Below are positions 13,901 through 21,243 of a DNA stretch of 64,000 nt, piece by piece. Both the position numbers and the translations under genes were made by a program. Positions within the stretch are counted from its first letter, which is position 1; each line of letters opens with the position of its first letter. Source of the stretch: Paracyclopina nana. Its lineage: Eukaryota > Arthropoda > Copepoda > Cyclopoida > Cyclopettidae. The DNA lies in the NCBI GenBank assembly GCA_019096065.1, contig JAGUCH010000008.1:1059001-1123000 (forward strand). The letters run 5' to 3'. The notes beneath the pieces are model-generated. The model did not search any database. It saw only the letters and a list, made by a program, of their open reading frames with translations, and was not told the origin of the DNA.

Positions 13901-14548
13901 AGCGCTCCCGCCATGGAGGGTCCCCCTCGAGGCTCCCTGCTAGACCTGACTCAATCCGTCACTGCGAGGACACAGTAACCTTCTAGCGTGGGGTGATGTA
14001 GCAGGGAGCGTGTCGGCCTACGGGTCGACCGCTCGCTGCGCGCGCTCGCCTCGGGCGCGCGGTAGTATAACGAGTAGTATAGTGTGATCATCAGTAAAGG
14101 AAATAAATTCACCGCATTGACACGTGTTGTCTGCGGCCCAAAGACTGACCTCTGCTAGCCTCCAGGCCCGTCCCCGCTTGACGTAGCCTAGATACGAGTA
14201 GTGGCTTGATAAGTCACAGTAGTATATCTCGACCTACTACACTTTGAAATAGCCTTCATAATTTTTTAGGCACCCAAATCTCGAGATCTAGTCACTGAGA
14301 AGGATGTGGCAACATTCATGGAGACTCCAGGTCCGTCGGCAGGAATTCTCTCCCAATTGCTAACTCCGGCAGCAATCGCTGAACAACGTTTCCAAGAGGA
14401 ACATAAGAAGAAGATGGCAAAGGAAGCTGAACAGCTAAGGGAGTTCGCCAGACTCAAGAGGGAAGTCGAAATGCGGAAAGAGGCCTTACGAAAGGCTGAA
14501 GAAGAATTCCTCAAGCAAGCTCAGTCTGAGGCAGCCGAAAAGGACTAA
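1967..14548 (+). CDS. Uncharacterised basic/acidic nine-exon gene, last intron carries an LTR retrotransposon
   Basis: I do not recognise the family. Exons that splice in frame are 1967-2222, 2278-2960, 3020-3322, 3390-3730, 3792-4062, 4109-4408, 4465-4647, 4722-4964 and 14270-14548. The sixth acceptor is the least certain. The protein is about 950 residues. Exon 2 is a Lys-rich disordered tract with SPxKK-like repeats (nuclear or chromatin-like composition). Exons 3-6 are helical and rich in charged residues. Exon 8 is acidic. Exon 9 is a predicted coiled coil rich in E, K, R and A. Removing the retrotransposon and one CTTT copy leaves a last intron of 61 bp, the same size as the gene's other introns (46-75 bp). 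This supports both the gene model and a recent insertion. The element is in the sense orientation, so its LTR polyadenylation signal could truncate transcripts. Confidence 0.75.
5002..5246 (+). repeat. 5' LTR
   Basis: The repeat begins TGTAG and ends CTACA, giving 5-bp terminal inverted repeats of the TG...CA type. It contains an AATAAA at 5107-5112 and a very GC/CpG-rich block near 5025-5065. It matches 13997-14241 at every position compared by eye. Confidence 0.97.
5247..6173 (+). other. Retroelement 5' leader with three structured hairpin modules
   Basis: This non-coding leader lies between the LTR and the first gag ATG. It holds three related modules of 83-91 bp (5599-5689, 5727-5815, 5864-5946). 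Each is closed by an outer stem: CCGTGAG/CTCACGG, ATGGGG/CCCCAT and CACGTGGTGACCA/TGGTCACCACGTG. Modules 1 and 2 share GGCCGAATGGTC followed by GCAAATCATT. Modules 2 and 3 share GGATTCCA. Packaging, dimerisation or translation functions are plausible for a leader like this but are inference. Confidence 0.6.
5249..5266 (+). other. Primer-binding-site-like sequence after 5' LTR
   Basis: A TGG trinucleotide followed by CGCGGGTCG starts three bases after the LTR end, where a tRNA primer-binding site is expected (complement of a 3' CCA). I could not match the rest to a particular tRNA, so the primer identity is unassigned. Confidence 0.5.
6174..7224 (+). CDS. gag: Gag polyprotein (spliced start proposed)
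   Basis: Gag forms the virus-like particle and binds genomic RNA. The open frame from 6238 runs to TAA at 7222-7224 (about 328 residues). A CCHC zinc knuckle of form CX2CX4HX4C lies at about 6964-7005, followed by an Arg/Gly-rich tail typical of nucleocapsid. The frame is closed by TAG directly before 6238. An ATG in good context (ACCACCATGG) at 6174-6176 is followed by GTAATT, and a CAG/TAG-type acceptor ends at 6237. A 61-nt intron (6177-6237) would therefore join ATG exactly to the open frame. The alternative start is the in-frame ATG at 6292. The end of gag overlaps a -1 frameshift signal. Confidence 0.85.
7200..7233 (+). promoter_or_regulatory. Programmed -1 ribosomal frameshift signal (gag to pro)
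   Basis: The heptamer A AAA AAC (7200-7206) is in the gag zero frame. After a 7-nt spacer, a perfect 8-bp GC-rich stem GCCGGTCC/GGACCGGC (7214-7221 with 7226-7233) closes the 4-nt loop TAAG, which contains the gag stop codon. A -1 shift enters the protease frame, which is open across the site. This matches the classic retroviral slippery heptamer plus downstream structure. Confidence 0.85.
7206..7715 (+). CDS. pro: Retroviral-type aspartic protease
   Basis: This frame is reached by -1 frameshift from gag and is open from the slippery site to a TAA at 7713-7715. It contains the aspartic protease active-site triad DSG (about 7377-7385) within a LIDSG context, followed by a conserved-looking LGF and later LRIRG, as in Ty3/gypsy proteases. 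It would cleave the Gag and Gag-Pol polyproteins. The frame ends in TAA, TGA, TGA before the RT region, whereas an intact element would read straight through into RT. The downstream stretch 7720-7780 looks coding in another frame, so a break is likely near 7700. Confidence 0.75.
   Translation, partial: RSQPVLRDRPSMEPSITSPNTFTSDKARSFLAHISNINKSYVSEVPIRLNNVKSRALIDSGNTWRSVISSTLATKLGFTKAQLAPLIGETVNTAGQNQSLEILGEVPKPLMLHIGTYPQPFPFRPAVIANLTMDVNLSGPFMKAHDIDQLHSVNSLRIRGRMIKLAGDT
7788..11462 (+). CDS. pol: Pol: reverse transcriptase, RNase H, integrase
   Basis: This long ORF (about 1220 residues) lies in the same frame as the protease but is separated by stops. RT spans roughly residues 170-400 with YLDD at 8745-8756 (about residue 320). 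RNase H follows, with DTDWSG (about residue 475) and a later RTDHAAL. Integrase has an HHCC zinc region starting near residue 710 (HIHET...MGH and CX2C) and a catalytic D,D,E triad in contexts AIDYVGP, HSDRG and WVERAH (about residues 782, 841, 877). A C-terminal FWSGPWTI segment resembles the GPY/F module. The tail from about residue 1050 is acidic, Pro/Ser-rich and probably disordered. Residues before about 60 are uncertain because the true start is upstream, across the frame break. Confidence 0.93.
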   Translation: MLRHSIKIPTWARSPHIDGIVEGSGDFMEATELHPGSEPSADQMKRATALSGLSTLPQSLSLSATTPGTGKLKGLRRVPTVAKLAAGSYVAKLEGAQTRPQGQYTAEMAQTFIQEFDLENNDILNTPQLKARTLALLLQYQDTFSLDGSSGQTDLAEHRIDIIPGTQPINIRRRPINPHLQKSLEEQVQKWLQEGIIVPIQSPWCAPLVPVTKKNGKTRWCVDYRALNKVTIVDTHPIGDIRDNLNRLAHSQVFSTLDTTGAFHHVPVRAEDIPKTAFATNHSTYAFAYMPFGLTNAPRTYARLIQRVLEGIPYDIALPYLDDVLIHSRDVESHFSHLQRVLDAHQRAGLKLQPSKCHLFRRRITYLGHVITPEGLSVVPEYIDVVKKWPLPRTRRQLRIFLGKCGYYRSFIKDYQKVAKALTDKLSREEDVPDTAEFEPPLEYVAAFEELKKRLCMAPILAFPDCESPQPFILDTDWSGDNQCVGAVLSQVQGGKERVILFGAKKLTRSQANYSATQGELAAVIIWLRKWRYYLQYRPFILRTDHAALQWIRTMEEPRSMLARWLETISQFDFKVVHRAGTKHANADALSRAEHVTDTEGTDVSNESCAGVQAMIASAEAALDMANPAEWIQGQTEDEDLQLVRRLISQQSRPSPEHKEAASHRGKILLGLFDSLYLDDQGLLRYQKEEGQGREARHLVVVPRSSEEGLVRHIHETMGHQGRDTTVDRVSRRFYMPNATRVAAEVVATCRTCQKHQPETADQRHSLHSHRAGYPWQRVAIDYVGPLKPPVDGHQYLFTVRDLFSRWIEAFPCASANADTAVRFLTSEIIPRYGLMENLHSDRGTHFTAALFQQVAKALGVRHSTTPAYNPKSNWVERAHRDLNGLLAKLVCGRPSRWKEVLPVALFIMRTTKCRMTGYAPYELLFGRPATSQLDLLFGDPQPLLREASEAGQVAQALKARIQAAHEWARKNMATSIHRQRMAYHKDKTTYVPGQQVWLYTPTVARHISKKLQTFWSGPWTILRKVNDVTFEILPDPSWIRKKSEVVSIDRLKLYRATAEDAHDGNAGNPPPANADLSMRGDEFAEDVALPSDDEGDSENNIELPTTGHETVSAPSPRETRYRKRRTQAEMLQQETADFLGAEVEVAHGASSPATRTRSRSGQKSDQPDPELPPLAPINMPPYRPLVAQPTVTMPQFRPLPEMSDSENDDFATPTNSSSASSTE
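11463..11650 (+). other. Pol-env junction with splice-acceptor-like tract
   Basis: There is no long ORF of its own here. A pyrimidine-rich tract ending TTTTCCAG at 11645 lies five bases before the env-like ATG at 11651, which is the arrangement expected for a spliced env mRNA. A G/C run (about 11506-11517) and A-rich sequence precede it. Confidence 0.4.
11651..13978 (+). pseudogene. env: Env-like glycoprotein gene, interrupted by two frame changes
   Basis: Coding sequence runs from ATG 11651 to the stop at 13976-13978, but in three segments: frame 2 up to about 12040, frame 1 to about 13270, then frame 2 again. The two changes compensate and each falls near a C5 or G5 run. The first segment starts with a hydrophobic signal peptide. 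The middle has many Cys and several N-glycosylation sequons. The last has a long hydrophobic span near 13370-13460 followed by an acidic/basic cytoplasmic tail. This is the layout of a class I or III type membrane glycoprotein. I do not recognise the source family. It does not obviously read as the baculovirus F protein used by Drosophila errantiviruses. In this copy it is broken unless the breaks are sequencing errors. Confidence 0.65.
13997..14241 (+). repeat. 3' LTR
   Basis: This matches the 5' LTR (5002-5246) in length and in every base compared. A short G-rich polypurine-like tract GTGGGGTGA (13988-13996) directly precedes it and is the likely plus-strand primer. AATAAA is at 14102-14107. 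Confidence 0.97.
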
Positions 14549-15327
14549 TTACTTTAATATGATATTGATACATTAAAAAAAACATTTCACATTACATTAC
14601 CAACATAACAATTCAATACAATATGTTTCTTAATACCTAAAAACCAATAATAAACGGCCAAAAATAAAAAATGACTATTTTTTTAAAAAACTTATCGACA
14701 GCTTATAAGAAAGCCTTAATAAGATGTTCACAGCCAAAATTTGAAATTGACAAAATTGTCAAAAAACTTACATAAGTTCTTATTAAGACTTTTGTAAGAT
14801 TTTAAAATTGCAGATTTTAAGGAGCGGAAAAAATAAGGGTCAACTTATTTCAAGATTTATTGTCAACTTATTTGTCACTTATCACTACATATGTAGGTGG
14901 TAATAAGATTTGATTTTTCATTGATTTCAACAACTTATTCTCGGCTTCAGGCAAGTTGAAAAACTTAGTGGGGAAGTTAGTGTTATGAATTCATGAATTT
15001 TGAGGCTTAATGGGTATTGTTGGAAAGCTTGAAGCTTTGGACATCTTTTTTGTTTTCTGACAAAATGAAAAATATTATTGAGAATTCCGCGTGACAGCAA
15101 AAAATAAATGATGCATCAGTTTTTTCGTGACAATTTTCTGGGTTGCCTTGGGAAAATTGAATTTTCCAGGTTTATTCCTCTTTCAATTGATTTTTTCTAC
15201 TTTTACAAAAAAGATGGAAAAAGGCTCAATCTTTCCAACAATATCATTTAAAAGTCCTGTATATATTGAATATGTGACAAAAAGTTTAGATTCCCGTACC
15301 GTCCAATTTTGAACGGTCAGACTGTAT
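14549..15327. other. AT-rich intergenic sequence
   Basis: This is the 3' flank of the preceding gene, with candidate AATAAA near 14649. I see no credible ORF, RNA gene or clear repeat. Confidence 0.5.
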
Positions 15328-15800
15328 ATTGCGCTCATTACCTTATGCATTCAAAGAGTGTTGCGCTCATTACCCCATTATTGCGCTCATTAACTAATGT
15401 ACTCAAATGGTGTTGCGCTCATTAACTAATGTATTCAAAGAGTATTGCGCTCATTAACTAATGTATTCTAAGAGTATTGCGCTCATTAACTAATGTATTC
15501 AAAGAGTATTGCGCTCATTACCTTCTGTGTTGCGCTTATGTATTCATGTATTGCGCTCATTAACTAATGTATTCAAAGAGTATTGCGCTCATTACCTTCT
15601 GTGTTGCGCTTATGTATTCATGTATTGCGGCATTACCTTATGTATTGCGCTCATTACATTATGCATTGCGCTCATTACCTTATGTATAACGCCTATGTAT
15701 TCAAAGTATATTGCGCTCATTAAATTATATTTCTTCATGCTCATTAGTACATGAATTGTGCTCCTTGCCGTGTATTGTGCTCATTACATTACGCATTGCG
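15328..15800. repeat. Minisatellite with TTGCGCTCATTA core
   Basis: About fifteen degenerate copies of a unit containing TTGCGCTCATTA recur, often followed by ACTAATGTATTCAAAGAG, with spacing of about 30 bp. Copies become shorter and more degenerate to the right. An apparent ORF through the block is a by-product of the repeat. Confidence 0.85.
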
Positions 15801-15949
15801 TACTTTTCCTATTGTAATGCTAGTATTTGGAATTCATTGCGGGTGCGCTCATTTGTATGTCCTTTTCGCTCAATTCTTTATTTTTTCATGAGCGCAATTG
15901 CACTTTTAAAAATATAAGACTACTTTTTTTGCGATTTTAGAGAAAAAAA

Positions 15950-16021
15950 CTCCCCGTCGGGGAATTGAACCCCGGTCTCCCGCGTGACAGGCGGGGATAC
16001 TTACCACTATACTAACGAGGA
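15950..16021 (-). tRNA. tRNA-Asp (GTC)
   Basis: On the minus strand the 72 bases begin TCCTCGTTAGTATAGTGG and end CCCCGACGGGGAG. The acceptor stem (TCCTCGT against ACGGGGA) pairs with G-U allowance, and the anticodon loop carries GTC (plus-strand GAC at 15986-15988). The A box TAGTATAGTGG and B box GGTTCAATTCC are canonical. The plus strand continues into a T run upstream of 15930. The sequence closely resembles the highly conserved eukaryotic tRNA-Asp. Confidence 0.96.
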
Positions 16022-16145
16022 TTACATATTAAATTAATTCCCAGTAGCTAAATGTCTTTTGCGTGAAATCGCACATGCTTCCTTGTAAAATGATGCTGTT
16101 GCAAAAATGCACGCAATTTTCAGGTCTCCTTTCCCCTATAACATA

Positions 16146-16231
16146 CACAGTGGGCAATTTTCCACATCACTGAATTCTGGACCAACAAAGAAATTGTCAT
16201 GCGCGCTCAAATGGCTGAATAGTCCACTGTG
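16146..16231. mobile_element. Short element with CACAGTGG inverted termini
   Basis: The left end is CACAGTGGGC at 16146 and the right end CCACTGTG ends at 16231, giving an 86-bp unit. Near the right end the spacing of GCGCG from the terminal CACTGTG resembles the element at 41512-41968. I see no target duplication here, so this may be a deletion derivative. Confidence 0.4.
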
Positions 16232-16244
16232 CAAGGCAGAAATC

Positions 16245-17030
16245 TTTATATGATGGAAAGCAATTTTCGCATGTATAATTCAGTTTACCAATTCGTCTCA
16301 GTTCATATTACTATACATATATAAAAGCTCTGACGTTTAACTTTATCAAGTGACACGCATTATAAAGTATTTTATAAGGTGTGTTGCTCCTCTGTTTGAC
16401 CAGAGACCATGATATTGTCCAAGAAGTAAATCCCATGTTAGAAAAAAGGAGAAAAAATGCCGATTACGGGGATTGAACCCTGATCATCTAGATTAGGAGT
16501 CCAACGCTCTACTGACTGAGCTACCAATACAGACAGAATAATTATTGTCAGAATTCCTTCTTATTCTTCTTCTCAGCTGAGCTAAGCTTAGTAGAACAGT
16601 AGAGCCTTTTCAGAGGTACCAGACAAAACTTAATCTAACACATCTTTTAGCCCCCAAAAATGCCAAATTCTAAATGCACAATTTTTTAATTGATTGATTA
16701 ACGCTTTCTGTTACTCTTGCACTACTGAGGGCCTCTCAACACTAGCCTTCAAGTAATGGATCAGGTGCTAAGTCAAGATCGCCTGGTTTGGTAACTTCAT
16801 TAACATTTGAAAATTACTTTCCATCATATCAAATCGTATATATATGTAAACCAATTATAAAACAGGCTTACAAAACATCTGAGCTCATTTTGCAAAGTAA
16901 AAATCTCGTGGCATTACTTGGCTCTCGCAAGCTCGAGCCCGCAAAAATGCCACTCGATTTCTACTTTACAAAATTTGCTCAGCTATTTTATTAGCTTGTT
17001 TTATAAATTGTTTACATATATAAATAGATA
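16245..17030. repeat. 786-bp duplicated segment, copy 1
   Basis: This is nearly identical in sequence and exactly equal in length to 39016-39801, in the same orientation. It contains a tRNA-like sequence and an inverted 13-mer ATATGATGGAAAG (16248-16260) against CTTTCCATCATAT (16817-16829). Differences cluster in 16720-16800. I found no target duplication. Confidence 0.85.
16458..16530 (-). tRNA. tRNA-like sequence, CCT anticodon (probable tRNA-Lys-derived relic)
   Basis: The minus strand carries the D arm with A box TAGCTCAGTCAG, an anticodon loop CTCCTAA (CCT, Arg) and a T loop TTCAATC. The D and anticodon arms resemble tRNA-Lys, in which the loop would be CTCTTAA. The acceptor strands do not pair and the T stem has only three good pairs, so it is probably not a functional tRNA. 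Confidence 0.45.
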
Positions 17031-20000
17031 TTGTAGTAGGTTTTTCTCAATTTCAAAGCTGTTGGCTTATTTGACTTTTGGGCCATAAAAAGCTACGATT
17101 TTCGGAAGCTCCCAAAAGGAAGCTAGTAATTGGACTTGTGATTGGGTGATTTCGCCTCTTTTTGGGCCAGGATTTTTTCCCCTTGTTTTAGCCCGAGGAA
17201 GGCAATTTTACGGGGCAATTGCCAACGAGAACCACTCATTTATGGGCAAAAAGGGAGAAAAACAAGACTGAAATATCACTTTAATAAAAGAGATTTGAGA
17301 AAGTTCAAACAATTGATGAATTTCGCGAAAAAATGCAATTTAAGCAAAAATTCGCGAAATGGGAGACTGATTCTGAAAAAATGGGCCAAAACATGCTTCA
17401 ATTTTTCAATTTCAAATATGTGTGTGAAACAATTAAAAAATTGCAAAATGAGAGACTCATTCCGAAAATCAATGTATTGCTCATTTTGACATATTTAACT
17501 ATTTTTATTTTATATACTATTAAAAAATTGGCTTTTTTGGCTAGACATGCAGTAAAATAAGCTCCAATAAATAAATCCCATTTAAAAATAATTTTTAGTT
17601 GTTAGTCAATTTTTTTTTTTTTGTTAAACTGTTTACTTTGCTTAGATTTGTAAGAAGAATGGCGCAATAAAATAGAATGTGGGAGTTGCTGATAGTTGAT
17701 TTTGGACTTGGTGTAATTTATGGCATTTTTCAACTCCTTAAAAGGAGAGTAAATAAGGATGGGGAAAAAAATAGAAAAACGTGATTTCTAGACCCGAGTG
17801 GATCAAGATTCAGCAGCAAGATATCTTACTTGGAAAAATTCAAAACCAGCGCACTTCTTTTTTGGGCCGGGCAAAAAACAGCCGCGGGTGAAAAATAATT
17901 TCTGGACACAAAGGTCCAAAACCATTTTGAGCTCAGCTCCTTATTTGCTATAGTGATGAAATGCTTTGAGGCACGCGAGAAATTACCAAATAAACTATAA
18001 ATCATCCAGAAATAACTTCATCTTGCTTAAAACCATAAATTACTGGGGAATTACAGGGTGTCCCACCGAAATTGGAATTGTCATCTAGGCCAAAAAATAA
18101 AGTCTGATCCTCAAAAAGTGAGCTAGAGCCCGAAAAACCACAAAAAAAGCAAGAATTAGTTGTAGAATAGAAGATTTTAAGCAAGATATAAAAAACTCGC
18201 GAAATTGGATGTTGTCAAGCTCATAAAGATCTACATCAAAATTTCTACAGGTTCTACAGCAAATTGTTTTATTACTTACATTCCTGACATTCCAGGCAGA
18301 AATTCAATTTATTAAACTTATGATGGAACATTTTTAATGATCCAAATGAAAAATGACTTTATCAATAATAGACAATTTTGGGATAAAAGCAGCATCATCA
18401 TCAATTATTGGTTTCACTTGATTTCGTGATTTGATAATAGCAAAACAATCATCAATCTTTTGTTGAGCTTGTGTGAAGAATTAGCATTACAACTGCTGCA
18501 CAGTGGGGCAAGGTGAAGGAAAAAGTCCCAGTTATTTTGGATTTTTGGCCAAGCTTTTCGCCCACAGTGCATGTGGAATATGCCCAGCGTGTGGAGTTGA
18601 TCAGCTTGGAAACAAGGAAAGTGAAGATGAAGATTGGTGGAGAAATTGACAGAAGAAATTGAAAACAGTCAAGAGCTCATCAAAGATTTCACAACATTCA
18701 AAAATTCACGCCTTCAAAATGCTAAAAATAATTCTTATGAGAAATTCATCTTTTCATCTACTAAAAATCATTTCTGGGCATGTTTCATAAAGGAAATGTG
18801 TTTTAGCGGCTTTTTTATTTAGTTAAATTTTGACGCACTTTTAATAATTTTTTTGACAATTGATTGTTTTCAAAACAAGACATGCATTGATGAGACTTGA
18901 TTTATACAAATAATATTGCTAGGGAGTTTATCCCACTTTCAATTGTGAAGTGAGTCCCCTTAAACACAAAGATAAGATAACTTCAAGACATCTTTATTAC
19001 TCTCACTCTCGCTGCACATTTTGCAAACTCTTCAAGAATGCACGGACAAAGTTTCATAGATCCTAGATAACGCTCTCCTTAATGGTCAAAAGGCTCTAGA
19101 AAGCGCCACTTTTCCACACGAGGTTGATAAGTGTTAAAAGTTTCCACGCATATCCATTTCTGCTTGGTCACAAATGCTTAATTTTCAATTTTGAGTTTGG
19201 TAAATTGAGCGCAAACATTTTTGAAACTAATCAAGTCTCATTGAACTCTGTCTTGTTTTGTGCATGAAGAATTGTCAAAAAAATATGAGCTTATAAAAAA
19301 GAAACATCGACAAAAAAAGGCGTAGCCTCACTTTACTTTGCTTAGCTAGCTTGCTTAGCTCACTGGGAAAAAAGTCAGGGAACGACCCATGGCAAATTGA
19401 CATAGCTTTGTTGCAATCTCATTAAGAACGTGAGAGAGATTCAGGCCTCGATTTTCCAAACATCATTATTATTATTCTCAAATAATCTCGCGTGTCAAAA
19501 CGTAATGTAACAAAGGTAAAAACAGGCGGACACATCTCGTGAAAAAAAGCACTTAATTATTATAAAGAAGAAAAAAGGCAATCTAACTTCTTCCTTTTAA
19601 GTGTCAATGCTTATTAAGATGATGGATTGGCAAGGTGAGATCGATCCTATTTGCCAAACCGGATTGTGAAAACCCTTTTATAATCTCTCCATTTGCAGCC
19701 ATTCAAAATGGAAAACACTTTTCATTTTGTCAATCTCCTTAAAACGTTTTCAAGCATGTTTAGTTCACGTTTCGGCCGCTAGAGCCCTTTCAAGTATTTG
19801 TTTTAATTAATATGGCTATATTATTTTTTTATGGTAGAAGCAAATTTTGAATTACTTCAGGGCATTATTTAATTTTTTTGTAAGAAAACGTTTCTGATGC
19901 AAACTTTTTTCGCATTTTGCCCACAAGAGGGCGCACAACTCTGTTTAGGTTAGTGTCTATATATTTTTCAAATAGCTTACTATATAAGAAAATCATTATT

Positions 20001-21243
20001 TTAGGAGCTTTAATAATTATACATCTTGCTAAGAACTGAAAAAGTCACTCAATGTTAGGTAATGTCTTGCCTAAATCCTTTATTTATCCATTTGTGAGCT
20101 TGTTTGAGCAAATTCTTTATTGAAATTTTCCTTTGTAAAACATAATATAATCATTTAACTATATTAACTTTGCGCAGTGGCGATACACTAACCAATGATC
20201 GAATAGAGAGGTGGTGTTATTGCTAGTTGAAAACTGAATACCAATACCCCGGTTATTTAGTGTGAAATATCACTAAATAACCAATTTCTGAAGGTTATAT
20301 TACTAACCTATTTAAATCTGAAAACTTACAACAAGATCAAGATTGTCTACTTACCTCAGTTTGCAATTAACATTTATTGACAATAAAAGCAATATTTTTG
20401 TAGGTTCAGAGTCGAGACATGATTTGCATTTTAAAAGCATTTTTGGGGGCTGATTGCCGTAGTTTGCAAATTGAGAGATTTACAGCAGGAAATTGTGTGC
20501 AGATGAGAAGTCCTCATTTTTTGCCTCTTACCCCAGAAAATCTCCCTGTTCATGGGTGGTCTAATTAAAGTGAAAAAAGTCTCATATGCCATTAATCATG
20601 TTGTGCTCTATGCTCTAAATTACAAGATAAGAAAGTCATAATTGTTGGTGGAAGCTGTATGTACAGTCATAATTTCTGACTAGCTACATTTTATGGCTGA
20701 GTGTAAATTGTCCAGTTTTTCAGGTCATTTTTTGCTGCTGTCCGAGATATTTTCCTTTTTTCTCCCTTGGCTTTATTGTAAGCATCTCTCACCTACAGCT
20801 AAAAGGACTTGTTACACAAAAGGAGAGAGAAAAGTGTCAAGACAGGTCAAGAATAAAAAAGTGCCTCATTAGGCTAAAAGCAGGAGAAAATGGCCAAAAA
20901 AAAGTTTCTTACTCCCTTGTAAAATTTCTGGTTTGGCCACTGAAAACAATAACAAGATTTTTTAATCAAGTCTTATTAAAAGCTGACAATGAATCAAAAA
21001 AATGGGAAATCGCTTAAATTCAAGTGTTTTAAGGTTGATAAAAGTAAAAGAAAGCGATTTTTGTAAAATTTACCTTTACCGCGCATGCGCAATCAAAACA
21101 ATAACACACGTGTTGTTTACACAGCAGCAAAAAAAATTGTGTAAGGAATGTGATAGGAAAATTGCTGATTTGAGTCTGGTGATTTTCAATGAGTTGAAAT
21201 AATTTCACACAAGCTGACCAAATGAAGACATTCTAATCTAAAA
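17031..21243. other. AT-rich intergenic region without a supported gene
   Basis: Short ORFs occur (for example 17142-17489 and 21002-21202) but have simple Lys/Asn/Phe-rich composition and no recognisable domain. CACAGTGGGG near 18494 is another possible element end. The last few hundred bases probably hold the promoter and 5' UTR of the choline transporter gene. Confidence 0.5.

Larger units (their letters stand above)
5002..14241 (+). mobile_element. Full-length Ty3/gypsy-type LTR retrotransposon with env-like gene
   Basis: A 9240-bp element is bounded by two 245-bp LTRs with no difference that I could see. It is flanked by a 4-bp target duplication CTTT (4998-5001 and 14242-14245). Domain order is gag (CCHC), protease, RT, RNase H, integrase, then an env-like ORF set, which is the Ty3/gypsy (Metaviridae) order with an added env as in errantivirus-like elements. 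It lies in a host intron, same strand. LTR identity implies a very recent insertion. Against that, the protease-RT junction and env contain frame breaks, so this copy is either defective or has base-call errors in C/G runs. Its base composition is markedly GC-richer than the flanking host DNA. Confidence 0.95.

Noticed and set aside
15509-15754. ORF through the TTGCGCTCATTA minisatellite
   Set aside because: The peptide is repetitive because the DNA is a tandem repeat. No start or domain evidence.
17142-17489. ORF of 115 codons in the intergenic region
   Set aside because: Lys/Phe/Asn-rich, no domain, and no convincing start context or splice partners; expected by chance in AT-rich DNA.
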